DNA of 64,000 bases from Rhyzopertha dominica (taxonomy: Eukaryota > Arthropoda > Insecta > Coleoptera > Bostrichidae). The stretch is from positions 61,835,325-61,899,324 of the forward strand of contig QCXZ01000064.1 of assembly GCA_025024175.1 (NCBI GenBank). Direction: 5' to 3'. The translations under genes and the position numbers were made by a program. Every line of letters starts with the position of its first letter. The stretch's first letter is position 1. Below are positions 1 to 12,084 of the stretch, one piece after another. Below the pieces are notes generated by a model, which did not search any database, was not told where the DNA came from, and worked only from the letters and a program-made list of their open reading frames with translations.

Positions 1-1707
1 AAGAACTGAAAAAATTGGCGCTCGTCGACTTAGTGGCGATCTTATAACATTCATAATTCGGTGACCAAATTAAAGAACAATATTCAAGCTCAAAAAGATC
101 GTATAAGAACAAAGTTTTTAAACACTTGTAATACCAGTGAACATATTTTTATTCTGAAAAATAAAGCTAAATGAAGAAGCAACTGACTACTATTTTTGTT
201 GCATGTTCTTAATTGCAAAAAATTATCAAAACTCGGGCTCAGTTCTACAACGCTATCCACTTGCAGTAAGATTATTAATATTGTAATTAAAAACAATAGG
301 TGATCTGTTTTAAATAGATTCAATTTCATTAATTTACCAAAACTGGCGAAATAATATGCGAGTATGCATATAAGAATGGAGAACCATTTTAATCAGCTTG
401 CTAAAGTGTAATAATATTGAAACTGATTTGTAATTTGACGTATTAGAAAACAATCACTACACAGTCTTGACAAATAGCGCGACAGTCCTTTACAAGAAAA
501 CCCGGTATTATTTGGTCACGATCTAAAACCATACCAGGCTTAATAGGTTTAAACGCCGACATTATACCGTCCCCAGAAATTTCTGTCGAATTCAGGCATG
601 GAATATTAGAAATATCAATACTAGTTACCTAAATCATTTTCAGTATAAACCATGAAAGTAGATTTTAAATTTCGGTTACCTTTTTCTTTCACTTCGTCAT
701 TCTCATTTTCTTATCGGTCCCTTGTAAACTTCTAGTTAAACGCTCATCAATCTTTCATCATGTATATTTTGTGCTTAATTGCTTCTATTCTTGAGTTTAG
801 TAATTCATTTGAATATATGTTTCTCGTTTAGTTAGACCGTATTTAGTTTACATAGATGGGCTTTTCTTGTCCTTAACATTGTCCAAATTAGTTACTGGAG
901 CTCGGCCAAAATAAACTAGTTCACGTTATTAAATAACAAATACCTAGAACCGATTTTGTCATTCTTTCTTAGAAGCATCTAAGATCAAGATATCTATCAA
1001 TTCGAAACAATGCAACTCCGCTGTCATCTGTGCGACAAATCGAGAGCGTGCATTAATAATATTACAATATGCTAACAGCTGTTTAGTGGGTAGATTCGCT
1101 TATGTATTTCAAGGACCTGTCCTCTTTTCGCTCTCATAACTCGAGACGTATAAGTAAAATGTATACGTAAACGCGTCGCCTTTTTATGGAACAGAATAGT
1201 TATCATTACGACACGATAAGTGTGTGAAACCCAGACTTCTAGCTCGGCACATTATGTAATTACATTGCAGACTGAAGGATGTATTTCATTTCACATTGTT
1301 TCTTCGCATTCTGAAGCAAAGCATGAGTCGATCAAAATGTATACATTGGGAGTTGAATATGGAGATTCTTCCAGTCATGCTACCTTCACGTAAAATTTTT
1401 GATAGGTAACTATACGTCAGAATTGCCAAAATACAAATTCAATGGAAAAATGAATGTATCTTTTAAGCCAGAGCAATTAAGTTTTAATTGTAGATTTCTT
1501 GGTTGCAAAACAAATAAAAAATATTTTTTGCTTTTGCATCACACTGTTTTTTTCCTTTTGAACACTATATGATCAAGGTATCTAAGAAATCAAAAATTAT
1601 AAGAGTGTGGGGATTTAAAACACTAGTTTGATCACTTAGACAGCTGCTTTTGACTGAGCTTTGTTATAACGTTAAAAAATCCTAACCTATGTCAGTTGAA
1701 ATGATTA
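1..1707. other. Intergenic or intronic DNA, nothing recognised
   Basis: AT-rich sequence with stop codons in all frames. I found no protein family, repeat tail or inverted repeat. It may be intron of the minus-strand ZP-domain gene, whose downstream exons must lie further left. Confidence 0.5.
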
Positions 1708-1737
1708 TAGGTGTGTAAACAAAAATCCGTACGTATG

Positions 1738-1920
1738 TTAATAATAATAATAATAAGAGTAGGCCTTTATTTAAACATACTATTGGGCGAAGTCTAGCGT
1801 AGCTATTCCACTCAACCCAAAATAAAATATAAACTTAGTTCAATATGAGAAATAAACAAACCAAAAACATAAACAACTATAGTACCATGCTTTGACTATA
1901 ATTACAAGCTAATGACTTAA
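1738..1920 (-). mobile_element. 5'-truncated 3' tail of a CR1/Jockey-like non-LTR retrotransposon
   Basis: On the minus strand this reads as a 3' untranslated region ending in an AATAAAG-like signal and an ATT-type microsatellite, seen here as (AAT)n at 1739-1755. The tail matches the 3' ends of the non-LTR copies at 35470-36990 (shared TATGGTACTATAGTTGT-type block, in reverse) and at 38890-39895 (shared GGTTGAGT and AACTTCGCC words before the ATT repeat). Only about 180 bp remain, the usual result of abortive target-primed reverse transcription. It sits inside the mariner-type element, so it inserted later. Confidence 0.65.
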
Positions 1921-1930
1921 CCTATACATC

Positions 1931-1952
1931 ATATGAATATATACATATATAT

Positions 1953-1997
<45 letters not shown>
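1931..1997. repeat. TA dinucleotide microsatellite
   Basis: Nearly uninterrupted alternating T and A for about 65 bp, next to the non-LTR tail and inside the mariner-type element. It is likely to be length-polymorphic. Confidence 0.9.
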
Positions 1998-2485
1998 GAA
2001 CGCAGAGCCGGACGCAAATTATTTCAATGCCTTCCAAAGTATCGTAATCTAATTCCACTTTCGGTACACTTATTATATAAATACCAACGCCACCACCAGT
2101 TCGAAGACGATCCTTTCTTTAAAGTTTATACCCATCGATACACAAAACACTAGAGTCTATATCCTTAGACAGCCAAGTTTCTGTGACACCCATTACGTCA
2201 AAAGTAAAGACCAAATTTCTAAATTCATGAAAACCTTTAAACAGTGATGTGACATTCAGGTGACCGATACTGAGACTTTTGCTTTTGATAATTAGATGTT
2301 CTTCTTTCAGAAATTGTAATTAATAATTTATAATTCAAAACAGTGACAAGCAGAAAGACTAGTCATAACAAATTCTACCTTTTAAGTGCTCCAAATAGCT
2401 TAAAAAACTAGTGCAATTCACGTTCCTTACTGAATGTTCTTATTATTTTCTTAATTAAAAGATAATAGGCAATGAAAACCTGTCG

Positions 2486-2725
2486 TTGCGCTTTGAAGGA
2501 CTAAGTATCAATCGAAATATTCAAAAATTTTATTTTGACGGCAAATATATTTTTTGGCCAGACATGACAACAGATTATTATGGCACTCAAACAATTGATG
2601 CTTTTCACCAAGAGCACATAAAATATATTCGTAATGTACCTCGATTGAGAGCGATTGAGAGATGTTGGGCCCTACTAAAACAAAAGGTAGATGTACGACG
2701 AAGGATGAGAAGCGAAAACAAATGA
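2486..2725 (+). pseudogene. Mariner-type transposase fragment (catalytic half)
   Basis: The 79-residue frame contains an IFWPD motif, typical of mariner relatives whose second catalytic aspartate sits in F-W-P-D. After it comes a stretch ending RLRAIERCWALLKQKV, which corresponds to the third acidic box (family form roughly P-I-E-x-F-W-A-x-L-K). The N-terminal DNA-binding region and the first aspartate are missing or out of frame, and the start codon is not real. It lies between the two inverted repeats of the surrounding element and in the same orientation, so it is the remnant of that element's own transposase. It is not functional. Confidence 0.7.
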
Positions 2726-2919
2726 AGAATTTTTAGCAACTTCGTCATTATAAGAAAGACAATTTCCAAACGTTAATGGCTAGATTTTGTTACAAAAGTG
2801 AGATTAGCAGTTGATTATGGGGCGAATTATGTTTTAAAATAACTATATAGTCTTTTTGTGTAATCAATTTCCTAAGCAGTAGTTTAATTGCATTTGTACG
2901 GATTTTTCGTTTACACTCC

Positions 2920-5900
2920 CTTAATTGACATAAATCATCAAAGCGTATTGCGAAATACCTCTAGCGTTTCTTCCGTGGAACACACCAAATCATAAAAAAA
3001 TCGCTTGCCCAATCGTATCTCATCCACGCATGCTAATCAAAAGAATCTGCATGAAATTTACACCAGAAGCGTGGGCACTCAGCGTAACAGTAAACAGAGC
3101 TTACGTCACGCTTCTTTTTGGTTTCGCGCTCAGACACCTACCGCTTAAAAAAGTGCTCCGCAAACAAAGGTCTTCCAAGAACACGGTGTAGCGCCTCGGA
3201 GGATGCCTCCAGCGAAGGCCGAACCGGTTCAGCGAGTTCGATGAGCATAAAAATGCTCCAGAGGTATGTGGCAACGACTGCGACGCATTCTTGGCGAGGA
3301 AGTTGCCCGAAGAAAAGGGGTGCATTAAATGTGTTTTCCTGCAGAGGCATTCGAAGCACTCTGGACAAGGCATGGATTATAAAATTTATGGGGAATTGTG
3401 TAACAATTTACTGCTTTCAATGAAACTATAATGCGTCATGTTGAGATCTGGAATTAAAGTGCCACTACTATTAGTAAACAGTCCACAAAAATGTCCTCAA
3501 TAATTTTTAAGGAAGACAAATTAGAAAAAGTCCTGAGACAGGTCAGAACAACCCTGTACTCCTGAAAGGTCTCACCCTTAATTTTTTGACAGAGAATGAA
3601 TCGTTCAAAATTCCTCCTGAATTGATTATAAAGTGGTTTCAACTTTCATAGACACGTTGAATCGTTACTCAAATGCTTGCCAGACATTTCTGAAGACTGG
3701 CGTTCAACTGCACAAACATTCAAACACAACTTTGGTATAATTCTCCTAAGGATGGTGTTGTGTTTTAAAAACCATCGATTTAAAGTGTCTTCAGAGGACA
3801 GGGGTGTAAGTTCTGTAACTTTGCTGGCCATTCTCTGAGTCCTCCCAGTCCAATCTAATGCCTCTGGAAATCAATAAGTTTTTTGAGAGGAGCAGCATAA
3901 TGGGGAAAAATTGTGCAGTGAGGTTGCCATCTTCAGTGGGATTAACTACTTAAAGACAGAAGGTTCTGTTGATTTCACTTTCTTATATTGTTGCAACAGA
4001 AGATGGCTTTTCTTCATGACTCGACAGTCATCTCGTTCTTTTGAAGGCACATCCCCTCAAAATTATAATTAGTTCTTTACTTTTCATTGGTAGTGTTCTA
4101 CGTATATTGAAGAATGAACCTTATTTATCTCGTCTTATTAAACGAATTACGTACGTAAAAATATATGATTATACAATAAAAAATACATTATACACGAAAC
4201 TCGTAACCATATAACCAGGAAGCACCTCACCGGACAAACAAAAATATAGCGGTATTCCGCCTACTTAGTTAATTGGACCCGTGGCGTTATTAAATCGCGA
4301 TAACCACCTCCTTATTAGTACGGGTCTCTGATGTACCTAAAGATAACCCACGCGCTCGAGTGACCAAAACCAACATTTGTAAATATAATTAGTGTTACAA
4401 AATATGACTCGTAAAGCGTGGTTATTATTTTGTGTATTCTCGGCTTAGCAACTGCTGCAACAAACGGGCAAACGTGGGCTGGACCATCTGATGACCCTCG
4501 AAATAATTTAATTATTACTTCTTAACGGTTCTGCAACTTTGTCGCAAATTGCTCGATCGGCGGACAGGCGTCAGCGGCTTCTTGCAGCAGTGAAGAACAG
4601 GTGCGTTGCGCAATTTGTCTGACTGGCGTAGACCATCTTTAGAATGTTATACAACAGCCGACATAATAAGGCAAGCACTTTTACTGGCAGCGAATGGAGG
4701 CAATTTATGAACTTTCGGATGACTTGATGACTGGTATGGTACAAACGCATCCATTTTATGTGTTAAAGTCGACAAATATGCTAACGTTAGTTGTGGGAAG
4801 TATCAGCATTATTTCATTTTGATATGTGGTACTATTTTTTTACTATAAGACCTGCTTTTCTTGTGATAACTTGGTTGTATTCAATATCCAAGAAAAATGT
4901 ATTTCCCGTATGTGATCAAAAAATAGACCAAGATATTATAGTAAGTGATTAGCTTTTACGCTAAAAAAATCCATGCGGCTAGGCAGCTAGAGTTTTTGTT
5001 TGAAATTTTAACTGCTGTTTCTTATAAACTTTGGATCACCATAAATAGGGTGTAACGGTTCAAAATCCACGTTCGAAGCTATAGCTCATTGACACCGTTT
5101 ATATAAAATTTCTAGTTAAAGATAACTGTTTCATTATTTGTGTGTATTCTTCGTCACGAGAAAGATGGCTCTAGGCGTATGTTTTGGGGACATGGGCTTT
5201 TTCTGTATTCGACCGGTTCTTTTTTGCGCGCTGATAAGCCAGGGATTCAGCGAGAAAAATGCTTTGAATTAGTATCGAAAACAGCTTGTGGTTTAGCGTG
5301 AATAGCGATAGGGCAAGTGTAAAATCTTCATTAAGATTCCTTATGATTGAGGGAGGTACTGCCCTATTCGCTCAAGGAAGTGACCAGTTGGTTGTTTTGA
5401 GATTAAGGTACTGGATCTTCGGTCTGTCGTTCGACAGGATTCAAATTCACAAACCACGTTCCACGCGGAAATCAGAGCAGAATAACGGATTCCAATCAAA
5501 ACCCTCGACAGAAGAGGTAACTATTTAATAGTTTTCTGTCATTGCTGTGTCTAGTGCCAATACGCATTGTCTTATCCTATTTTAGGGTTTTTAATCCCGG
5601 CGTAAATCGCTTTTGTATCGCGGTGTCTATCATCTACGTGCCCTTGTCAGGGAGGTGCGCTCCTGTTCCCGTTTGACCGTCGGATCTGTGGGACATCCTG
5701 AAGGATTGGGTCACCGTATTAACAGCCCGTACGATTGTCATCGCTGCCCATCCCGAAGCCATCTAGAGAGCCACAATTCGCTTTAAAATTCGTAAAGCAT
5801 TTATAGGAAAACCAGATAAGTTGCATGACAAATGTGTTGTACAGTTTTTTTTATTGACTAGTCGCGAAAACAGCATATTTATAGACGTTTGCATTTAATT

Positions 5901-8431
5901 AAATCAGCTATAGTTCATCTGGATTTATCGAAACGCGCAACTATTGGTAATTGTTCGATTTATTAAGTAATTGTAGAAAACGTTTATTTGTAAACTGAAC
6001 GTGTACACGTACGGTGAAGAAATTGAACATTTTGTTTGTTTCTTTTTTTTGTTTTGTCAGAAAAGTATTGACACAATAATTGAATAGTTATTTATCCGAG
6101 CGATCAAATCGACGGAGATTTTTTTGATGTGTTTAATTATTTTGTTGATTATGTAGATGAACTTTTAGTCATCGATTTGCGCTACGGATTAGAAATTTTT
6201 TGTGAATATCGCCCTAATATTTAGTTGCATACTTACCTGTAATTATACTTTCATTCACGGGAGATATTAAATTTATTTATATATTACTAGTGCTTTTATC
6301 AGTAATTACAAATCGTTTGTATACCTACCTGGAATTTCTTGGTTTATTCCGCTACGCAAGGGGGTAGTTACAACAAGTGGCGCTCAGGCAAGTCTTTGTT
6401 TTTAACCCAGCCCATCTCCATTGGGTTAGCTGGCATCTACCCCGTGTATGCTCCGGTAGGGGATTTATTGGCTTGTTTTAGTTCTAATACAGTTATTTAA
6501 TTGTTATATAATTTTTTTGCGTCACAAGGGGGCATCTAATATCTCTTTTTGACGTTTTTAATACATCTACATTCGTTTATCGCATCCTCGTTTTTATAGA
6601 TTGACCCAGTCATTGTCGAATGCAAATATGTTTTGAATAAAGTGGGTGTCCTACACAACCTTGTCAACCCTTCTGTGACAAGAAATGAACACTCCACTTG
6701 GCTTAATAATATTATACTTCTAATATTTGTTTACGATGGCCTTACAGCTCTTACAAGTACTTTCCTAACTTCCATTTTCAATCGTGGTATGCGAAAATTT
6801 ATGAAGAGGTATACTATCGTAAACTTCTATAAATACTCCGTTGTTTGAGATAATTCAACAGTATGGCACTGTTTCACCACGTTTAATGTAACAAATTTTA
6901 GTTATTCATTACGATGAGTCTCATTTTGTATTGTACTCAAACTCAAACCATTAAAAAATCCTTGCTTGAAAATAATTTTCCTGTTTCCGACAAGAACTAA
7001 CTCGTATGGTGGACTGTCACCATTCAACTGTCTTTTCAGTGTGGGGAAAACAAAAAGACATTGGTACATGGATTCAACATTCTTTAAACGAATGATTTTT
7101 TTCTCGAAAACTTCGGNCATCTTTGATGGCATCTTCATTTGTGATGTTTCAACTGTTTTTCCGTGCCCTTAGCTAAGTACGATCTTGCATGACTATGAAG
7201 CAAGATTAGGTATTCCTTGTTGAACGGTGGCGGACGTATTTCACTTAATTTCTTGTTTAATGTGGTAGTAAATTTCTTCAGTGATCGTTGGGCCAGTTGA
7301 CATCATAATAAAATATTTCAAGAGAGTGTTGTCCCTTTTTTAATGAAATTTCAATTTTAATTAAAATATTATGAGTCAACTTCAATACTAGCAACAGTTT
7401 GCTAATACTGGGTTCCTGCATTATTTATTACAACACCGTTGTTAGTTACAAAAGAACGTAGCGTATCAATTAATTCAAATTACGTGTTCGATTTCTCATT
7501 ACCTCTAACAACTACGGCCTAAAGCGCAATCCATTCAACATGAAACGAAAGGCACCAATCACAACATTCATAACAATTTTTCTATCCTGTGTCGCTCAAG
7601 TTTCGCTTTTGAGATGGGTGGAGTCCTGTTAAGCTAGGTCAGGCCGGTCGTATTGTGCCGGTAATATTATCTCCGTATCTTTACTTTTACTACTTTCACC
7701 TGTTAGCTACCTACAGCGCGTTCAATTCAGAATCAGACGAAGCAAGGTGGTTGTCAGGAATTACTTAAGTCAGTTACGGCATAAAATGCTTCCATAAAAG
7801 GCAGTACGATAAATTGCTCGAATTATGTTGATGAATTGTGGAGATTTGGAGCTGAAATGTTAAAATGCTGTTGCGAAAGGAAAAGCAGGCTCGAAACTGG
7901 CCTACCTTTGTTTGCCGGTTGAAATGTTTGTGACATTTAGCCGGATCAAATATTTGAGTGCTCCCAGCGGATGTTTGCGAATTAAAGCTGAAATTGATTG
8001 TTGAAACATGGAGTGGTGGAGTAATGTTTACAAAAAGGATAGTTACTCAAGTACTCCTGCGGTTGTTTTGTCAACTCTTTCATGCACTTGAAGTCATGCA
8101 TCATCTGTGTAGAGCCTTCAACTTCCGATCGTTCATAGAAATAAGATCTTTTATATAAATACATTATTTTATTGTTAAAAGTTCAGTTAAGTGTTACTCA
8201 TGTTTCTACAAAAATCATATGTGCTTGAAGAGTATTTAGAAGAAGGAACCATAGCCCACAAGAGAAAATACAAACAAAATTGAATAATTGGGTATTTGCC
8301 ATGTATTTATATTTTATTAAATTGCATAGTAATAGGTAGCATCTAATCCACAAAACAGGTGTGACAGCTTATAAATTCCAAAAAATAGATCATAAGATGT
8401 ATTTTTAATATTAAAAATGTGAATATTTAAA
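2920..8431. other. Long region without a recognised gene
   Basis: About 5.5 kb, mostly AT-rich. Short open frames exist but none resembles a known family. Two patches are more GC-rich than the surroundings (3060-3375, listed separately, and about 5600-5790). The latter is open for a short distance on the plus strand, but I could not assign it. This is probably intron of the minus-strand ZP gene or intergenic DNA. Confidence 0.4.
3060..3375. other. GC-rich patch, open in two antisense frames, unidentified
   Basis: This stretch is clearly richer in G and C than the flanks. On the minus strand two overlapping frames stay open for 76 and 90 codons, and the plus strand has a 101-codon frame. The 76-codon frame includes a hydrophobic run (VAVVATYLWSIFMLIEL), but I recognise no domain in any frame. 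Base composition similar to the ZP and UGT exons suggests a coding exon or a recent insertion, but splice sites and homology are unproven. Confidence 0.25.
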
Positions 8432-9424
8432 GGGACCGTCAAAACGCGAACATATTGGCCGTGACGTCAGGTGTCTTGTAAATGGCCGCTTGTTTACATC
8501 TAGGGTCAGCGCGTCACGCGTCAGCCTCAGCCCGTCAATTTATCTGTTTGTTGTTTGCGTTCATTTTGTGACAAGCGAGTTAAAATACGCCAAGAAAAAG
8601 TGAAATACTTATGAGTTATGACTTCTGAAGGCATGTTCATTGTTATGGAATTTGTGTACAGCGACGAGCGGTTCAACGCGGCGGAGATGAGGAACGTAAA
8701 AGCGACGGCATAAGTGAACTTTTTATCATATTAACGTAGCATTGATAATTTGATCACAGTGGATTGTTGGAAATATACTATTTGTAAACATAAAAATGTA
8801 AGAATAAAAAAAGGTCGGAATAACTATAAATTGCCATTTATTTTCGGGGCTCTTGCGGCTCGTTTCCGGTCTGGCTAGCAGTCGAATATATGGGGAACAA
8901 CGTCGTTCTTTATTATAACATTTCCCTCTACAAACTTAAAACGCATATAATTTTTCACATCCTCTTCAAGTTATAACAAAATGGAAACTGAATGGTAAAC
9001 ACTTATAACCCCAAAAAGAATAATAAAACTTACAGTAAGAATTAAGATGATTTTCGCAACAGAAAAACAAACTTTGCGATTTCGACATATCACGTCTAGG
9101 GACCTTAAACAACCTTTTCATACGTTGATAATCTCGAGGAACGGTTACAAAAATTTTGTTAGCTGTACTGACTGAAGTACTTTTATAACCATATACAAAA
9201 CAACACTTGTTTTGTTTTCCATACATAATAGATGCTTGTGAAACTACACATATCACTTTTTTGGTGCGACCTCTTACACCGTCCTTTCAATAAACAATAC
9301 ACAAAAGCTTTTCCAATACAAGAATGATACTACACCATTAAACAGCACGCTCCTCGGTAATGTTTACGTGACACTTGACGTCACGAGTTTAACCTTGGAT
9401 AGAAGCGTTTTGGCGGTGACTCCT
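8432..9424 (-). mobile_element. Probable P-like DNA element with imperfect inverted ends and a THAP remnant
   Basis: The left end (8432 onward) has ACCGTCAAAACGC followed later by CGTGACGTCA. The right end, read on the minus strand from 9424, has CACCGCCAAAACGC followed later by CGTGACGTCA. The two sides therefore form a gapped inverted repeat of about 60 bp enclosing roughly 1 kb. The interior carries a minus-strand THAP zinc-finger remnant (8828-9226), and THAP domains are the DNA-binding domain of P-element transposases. No catalytic domain remains. The alternative is a host THAP gene exon flanked by chance inverted repeats. Confidence 0.5.
8828..9226 (-). pseudogene. THAP zinc-finger domain remnant
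   Basis: Reading leftward from the ATG at 9224-9226, the protein begins MYGKQNKCC and continues with VPRDYQRMKRLFK, then CCENH, the C-x2-H end of a THAP C2CH finger. After a short interruption (possible intron or insertion) the typical THAP tail follows: EEDVKNYMRF, then IKNDVVPHIFDC, an in-frame stop (TAG, 8875-8877), and PDRKRAARAPK. The second zinc cysteine appears to be replaced by tyrosine. The missing ligand, the break in the middle and the stop show it is no longer functional. THAP domains bind DNA in P-like transposases and in host proteins derived from them. Its position inside inverted repeats favours the transposon origin. Confidence 0.65.
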
Positions 9425-10138
9425 AAGATTCGAATTTCAGACCTGAAATTCTCTACCTACAAATATTTTTTTGTTTTTTTTTAACATGGCATACGTTATA
9501 TATGCACTTCAAGATTCATTTTACGTAATTTTCAAAAAAAGTGATAATACCCAATTAAGTACAGACACTTGAATTATGACACATTTAATCATGGATAACT
9601 GTAACTAAAAGGATATTCTTATTTTTTCACTGTTATAAATGCAAAGTTTTATTATATCATTAAGGTACGTATATTCTGGTCTTTTAATTCTTTGGGACAT
9701 ATTTGCAGTTACTTGTTTCCAAATGTCTTTAATGTGCTGGGTGATAATTTAAAAGCCAAGGACACTTTAAGTCCTTTGGTAATAAAGGATTTGCTTTAAA
9801 TTTAGAAAAGAAATGTACTAATAGAAAATATGTGTGCCAGATTTGGAAATGATCGATGTACAGACATAAAAATAATTTTGACACCCTGTATCTTCATTAC
9901 TCCATTTTTGTTTATGATTTACGGACATCCTGTATGTTTGGTGGAAGCTGTGTCTAATTCATTCAAATCACTGTTAATCTACCTCGCTCTTGCTGAAATA
10001 GTACGTAACCTGCGTAAAGATGGTAACTTTCGTACGTAAAAAAAATAGTAGCGGTCCCAATATTGAGCCCTGCGGAACCCCGCTCACGACACTAACCCGT
10101 ATAATTTACACCCTATTTCGTATCCAGGAAACACTCAC
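9425..10138. other. Intronic DNA of the ZP gene, no gene seen
   Basis: No recognised coding sequence. Words such as ACACCCTGTAT (about 9873-9884) and GGACATCCTGTA resemble the ends of common insect DNA transposons but have no clear partner here. If the ZP gene assignment is right, this lies downstream of its third exon. Confidence 0.35.
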
Positions 10139-10350
10139 CAAATCCGTGCTCATGGTGTTGCACCCCCTCAGGGGCAGCGTGTACTGCACCGGCGACGGTC
10201 TCTGTACCCATTCCCCTAAGCACGTGCTGTTTTTCGACAGCCCCCTCGGGTAAATCATCCCGTTGAACCTGCCCGNTTTCGTGCTTATGCTGACTACGAT
10301 TTCGTTGCTGTTGCAGGCGACGTGCACGTCGGAAGCCACTTCCGGAGGAC
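10139..10350 (-). CDS. ZP-domain protein, exon 3 of the visible part (N-terminal half of ZP domain)
   Basis: Zona pellucida domain proteins are secreted or membrane-anchored proteins that polymerise in the apical extracellular matrix; in insects many shape cuticle and epithelia. The exon reads PPEVASDVHVACNSNEIVV, then GMIYPRGLSKNSTCLGEW, then LPLRGCNTM, with the cysteine spacing of the ZP-N subdomain. It is preceded by a clean acceptor (pyrimidines then CAG at 10351-10353 in reverse) and followed by a GTGAGT donor (10133-10138). The length is 212 nt: two nucleotides completing a split codon, then 70 codons, ending in phase 0. The phase-1 start fits the donor of the exon at 28098-28143, giving serine at the junction. 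One ambiguous base lies at 10275. The rest of the ZP domain must lie beyond the left edge or in an exon I could not see. Confidence 0.8.
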
Positions 10351-10890
10351 CTGCGGAGGAAACAAAGAGCGTATTACCAAGAGGCACAACACAATGGGGC
10401 ACGTACCATGCAGTTTTTCGAGCGACGAACGGGTGAATGCGTTTTAACGGAGCCAAAACGCCGAGGTGAGTTATGGGTTGCGCTTTCCGGTAATGGGGGA
10501 GTATGTTTATGGGATGGGCGTGAGGAGTTTTATGATTAGGGGGTTTTGCAATTGTTAACCGAATGGCAGGTCAAAATTTATGCGAAAACTTTTATATTTT
10601 ATTATCTCGTCGACAGTATTTACATTTTTTCGTTATTTGGTTGGCGAAATCTTTCAATCTTAAGACAACTCGAGAGGAAAGAAGCCTAGCTTGATCGGAT
10701 GTACAGGGTGTCCCATTCTCGATGTTTTTAGCTAGACCCATCTCGAATTTTAAGTTTTTCTTCGTCAAATGTGAACGAAATTAATGTAACTAACAAGAGG
10801 GATAAAAGAACCGGAAATAGTAAGAAGTATGTTATTCAGAGTCATTTATTAGCAGTTCCCGTATTTTAACAAAATATTCTTGGTTCCATC
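10351..10890. other. ZP gene intron, no gene seen
   Basis: Moderately GC-rich near the exon, then AT-rich. At about 10707-10735 there is a transposon-end-like word (ACAGGGTGTCCCATTCTCGA) without a matching partner that I could find. Otherwise nothing recognised. Confidence 0.35.
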
Positions 10891-12071
10891 AATTAGGTAG
10901 CTTGGAAAAAAGCTGATTGAACGTATGTGCTTTGTCTCACTTGATTTATCAGATAACTCTGACGATCGTTTCGACCTAGGACGGTCATTTTCAAAGAGAT
11001 AACAGCGTCATACTAAACTCAGATGTGCAGAATTTTGTTTCCATCCCCCTTTTTACAGGGGTTGTAAAATACAGTTGTAAAATCTCTCGCCTAGGTGTGA
11101 AGGTCGACTTTATAATTTCGGCAATATCAAAGGCGTACTGGACGTGGGAATTTCTATTTGTGTATTTGCCAAATTTATAGAAAACCAACACAGTCGGATG
11201 TTACAATCCCGGCTTCTTCAAATCAATCGTTACAGATTAAGCATTCCGTGTTTTATAGTTTAAAAACAGACTAATAAATATACCACTTAGAAAAGAAAGT
11301 TTCGAAAAAGAATTGACGACAATATAAAATTAGAATACAAAGAATGCTGTACAATGCTAACATCAATGAAAAAGAACATATTTTTGCCGCAGTATATTAT
11401 GTCAAAGGAGTTAGTGTTTGTGTTAAAAATAGGCTGAATAGACTCGGAATAAAAGCAATAGAGGTTAATAAGTGCAATTTGGGAGGTCTTCTAGTTAACA
11501 ATAAGCCAAAATCCAATAAATTGAACAAAAACGGCAATTACCAAATAAAATGCATGCAATGTGACATGATATACATAGGACAATCAGGTAGAGCTATTAA
11601 AAACAGAATTAAAGAACACGTTGCGAATATAAAATCAAACAAAAGCACAACAGGTTTTGCTGACCATTGCATAAGAAATAACCATCACTTAGATGAAAGC
11701 GACGTCAAAATTTTGCATTGCGAAAGGAAAGGTAAAAAACTAAACCTTTTAGAAGTTTTGGAAGTTAAAAAAGCTCAGCATCAGAAAAAACATTTGGCAA
11801 ATACACAAATATTCCCACGTCCAGTACGCCTTTGATATTGCCGAAATTATAAAGTCGACCTTCAAACCCAGGCGAGAGATTTTACAACTGTATTTTACAA
11901 CCCCTGTAAAAAAGGGGATGCAAACAAAATTCTGCACATCTGAGTTTGGTATAACGCTGTTATCTCTTTGACAATGACCGTTCTAGATCGAAACGATCGT
12001 CAGAGTTATCTGACAAATCAAGTGAGACAAAGCACATGCGTTCAATCAGCTTGTTTCCAAGCTACCTAATT
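10891..12071 (+). mobile_element. Penelope-like retroelement fragment with 280-bp inverted arms
   Basis: The left arm (10891-11173) and the right arm (11792-12071) are near-identical reverse complements; both contain, for example, CAGATGTGCAGAATTTTG in opposite sense. About 620 bp lie between them. The spacer and right arm carry a GIY-YIG endonuclease frame (11344-11835). Penelope-like elements encode a reverse transcriptase fused to a GIY-YIG nuclease and commonly insert with terminal repeats or an inverted copy of their own 3' end, which is what is seen. The left arm is therefore a reversed copy of the 3' end, including part of the endonuclease coding end. The reverse transcriptase is absent. 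A related piece occurs at 55995-56310. Confidence 0.8.
11344..11835 (+). pseudogene. GIY-YIG endonuclease domain of a Penelope-like element
   Basis: The frame is open for 163 residues. The nuclease core starts at about residue 65 with GNYQIKCMQCDMIYIGQSGR; in this family the first pair of motifs is usually G-x-Y then Y-I-G-Q-[ST]-G-R. It continues with RIKEHVANIKSN, the catalytic arginine and histidine region, then FADHCIRNNHH and KLNLLEVLEV, the conserved C-terminal glutamate segment. The CxxC in this block matches the cysteine pair that precedes Y-I-G-Q in many animal Penelope elements. The upstream reverse transcriptase is missing and the start at 11344 is only the first ATG, so this is a 5'-truncated copy although the nuclease itself looks intact. 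Confidence 0.8.
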
Positions 12072-12084
12072 TGTTTATTCAGGA

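Larger units (their letters stand above)
1711..2919 (+). mobile_element. Decayed mariner-type DNA transposon with terminal inverted repeats
   Basis: The left end reads GTGTGTAAACAAAAATCCGT (1711-1730). The right end at 2891-2919, read on the other strand, has GTGTAAACGAAAAATCCGTA, so the two ends form an imperfect inverted repeat of about 25 bp. A TA dinucleotide can be found at or near each edge, as expected for Tc1/mariner insertion. The body, about 1.2 kb, holds a degenerate transposase fragment at 2486-2725 in the plus direction, and the left half has been invaded by a minus-strand non-LTR tail and a TA microsatellite. The element cannot make a transposase. Confidence 0.7.
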
